A stretch of DNA of 6,133 nt from Thermoproteales archaeon (GTDB lineage Archaea > Thermoproteota > Thermoprotei > Thermoproteales > Thermocladiaceae): the NCBI GenBank assembly GCA_027068725.1, contig JAMOMD010000380.1:1-6133 (forward strand), in the 5' to 3' direction. Positions 5,950 to 6,133 of this stretch are shown one piece after another. The notes beneath the pieces were generated by a model. The model worked only from the letters and a program-made list of their open reading frames with translations. It had not been told where the DNA came from and did not search any database. Made by a program: the position numbers and the translations under genes. Every line of letters starts with the position of its first letter. The stretch's first letter is position 1.

Positions 5950-5972
5950 TAATCTACATAATCTCGAGAACC

Positions 5973-6133
5973 ATGTCCGCACAGTTACCACCCCCACCAT
6001 CTCCAGAGTTCGAATACGAGGTAATTCAGGACCCAAGCCTCCCACCTGGATGGGTTAAGATACGACTAAAGAAGACAGGAAAGGAGCTCATATTTGACGA
6101 GGACAGGTTCTTACAGAACCCAGAGGCGTGGGA
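5973..6133 (+). CDS. dsrC: DsrC/TusE family sulfur-carrier protein, N-terminal part; runs off the right edge
   Basis: DsrC is the small cytosolic partner of sulfite reductase. Its C-terminal cysteines take up the sulfite sulfur as a trisulfide, which the membrane DsrMK complex then reduces. Only 53 codons are visible. Residues 36-53 (GKELIFDEDRFLQNPEAW) match the start of the DsrC fold, where family members have GK, then a beta strand, then DEDGFL and a W; the D-E-D, F-L, N-P-E and W positions agree well. The family glycine is replaced by Arg45. Residues 1-27, including PPPPSPEFEYEVIQDPSLPP, are an extension not usual in DsrC. The cysteine-bearing C-terminal arm lies outside the window, so the ability to form the trisulfide cannot be judged. 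The ATG at 5973 is supported by the promoter elements upstream. The position downstream of dsrA on the same strand fits the assignment. A TusE- or RspA-like paralogue is the alternative. Confidence 0.8.
   Translation, partial: MSAQLPPPPSPEFEYEVIQDPSLPPGWVKIRLKKTGKELIFDEDRFLQNPEAW

Larger units (their letters stand above)
5648..5972. other. 325-bp gap between dsrA and dsrC, no recognisable gene
   Basis: The gap starts with a T-rich termination region and ends with the dsrC promoter. In between I find no convincing gene or structured RNA. Visible small features are a direct repeat of TTATCGAA (5812-5819 and 5834-5841) and a short inverted repeat GATAG-AC-CTATC (5761-5772). The only short plus-strand reading frame with a clear ATG (5876-5929, 17 residues) has no supporting signal. 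Confidence 0.5.

Noticed and set aside
5845..6045. Minus-strand reading frame of 66 codons across the dsrC promoter
   Set aside because: It is antisense to the DsrC start and promoter, with no recognisable features.

Overview
This window looks like a piece of chromosome from a sulfur-respiring crenarchaeon, most likely of the Thermoproteales (Caldivirga, Vulcanisaeta, Thermoproteus or Pyrobaculum type). The reasons are an archaeal-type ribosomal protein L13, archaeal TATA-like boxes about 25-30 nt before most start codons (so mostly leaderless or very short-leader mRNAs), AGA/AGG/ATA-rich codon use, T-tract terminators without hairpins, and an archaeal-looking dissimilatory sulfite reductase. 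The genus assignment is an inference; no rRNA is present.

Layout, left to right: (1) the 5' part of the L13 gene on the minus strand, running off the left edge; (2) a 58-bp divergent gap with one TTTAAA box; (3) a CbiA/CobB-family a,c-diamide synthase on the plus strand, a plausible siroheme amidase (DsrN-like) in this context; (4) a 251-residue unrecognised protein with an N-terminal winged-helix-like DNA-binding region, with its own promoter; (5) a 172-bp convergent gap with T-rich termination signals for both strands; (6) dsrB on the minus strand; (7) a 93-bp divergent gap with a perfect 29-bp palindrome; (8) dsrA on the plus strand; (9) a 325-bp gap without a recognisable gene; (10) the first 53 codons of a dsrC gene, with a proline-rich N-terminal extension, running off the right edge.

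Together the genes form a sulfite-reduction locus. DsrA and DsrB make the siroheme and [4Fe-4S] enzyme that reduces sulfite, DsrC is the small sulfur-carrier partner that takes up the sulfite sulfur as a trisulfide, and the CbiA-like enzyme may amidate the siroheme cofactor. The unusual part is the architecture. dsrA and dsrB are not in the usual head-to-tail dsrAB operon but are transcribed away from each other. The two genes are instead tied together by a palindrome whose axis (base 4200) lies exactly 47 nt from the first base of each start codon, with a TATA box on each side. A weaker dyad sits 47.5 nt before the dsrC start. I read this as one coordinated switch for the two subunits and possibly DsrC; the neighbouring winged-helix protein is an untested candidate for the regulator.
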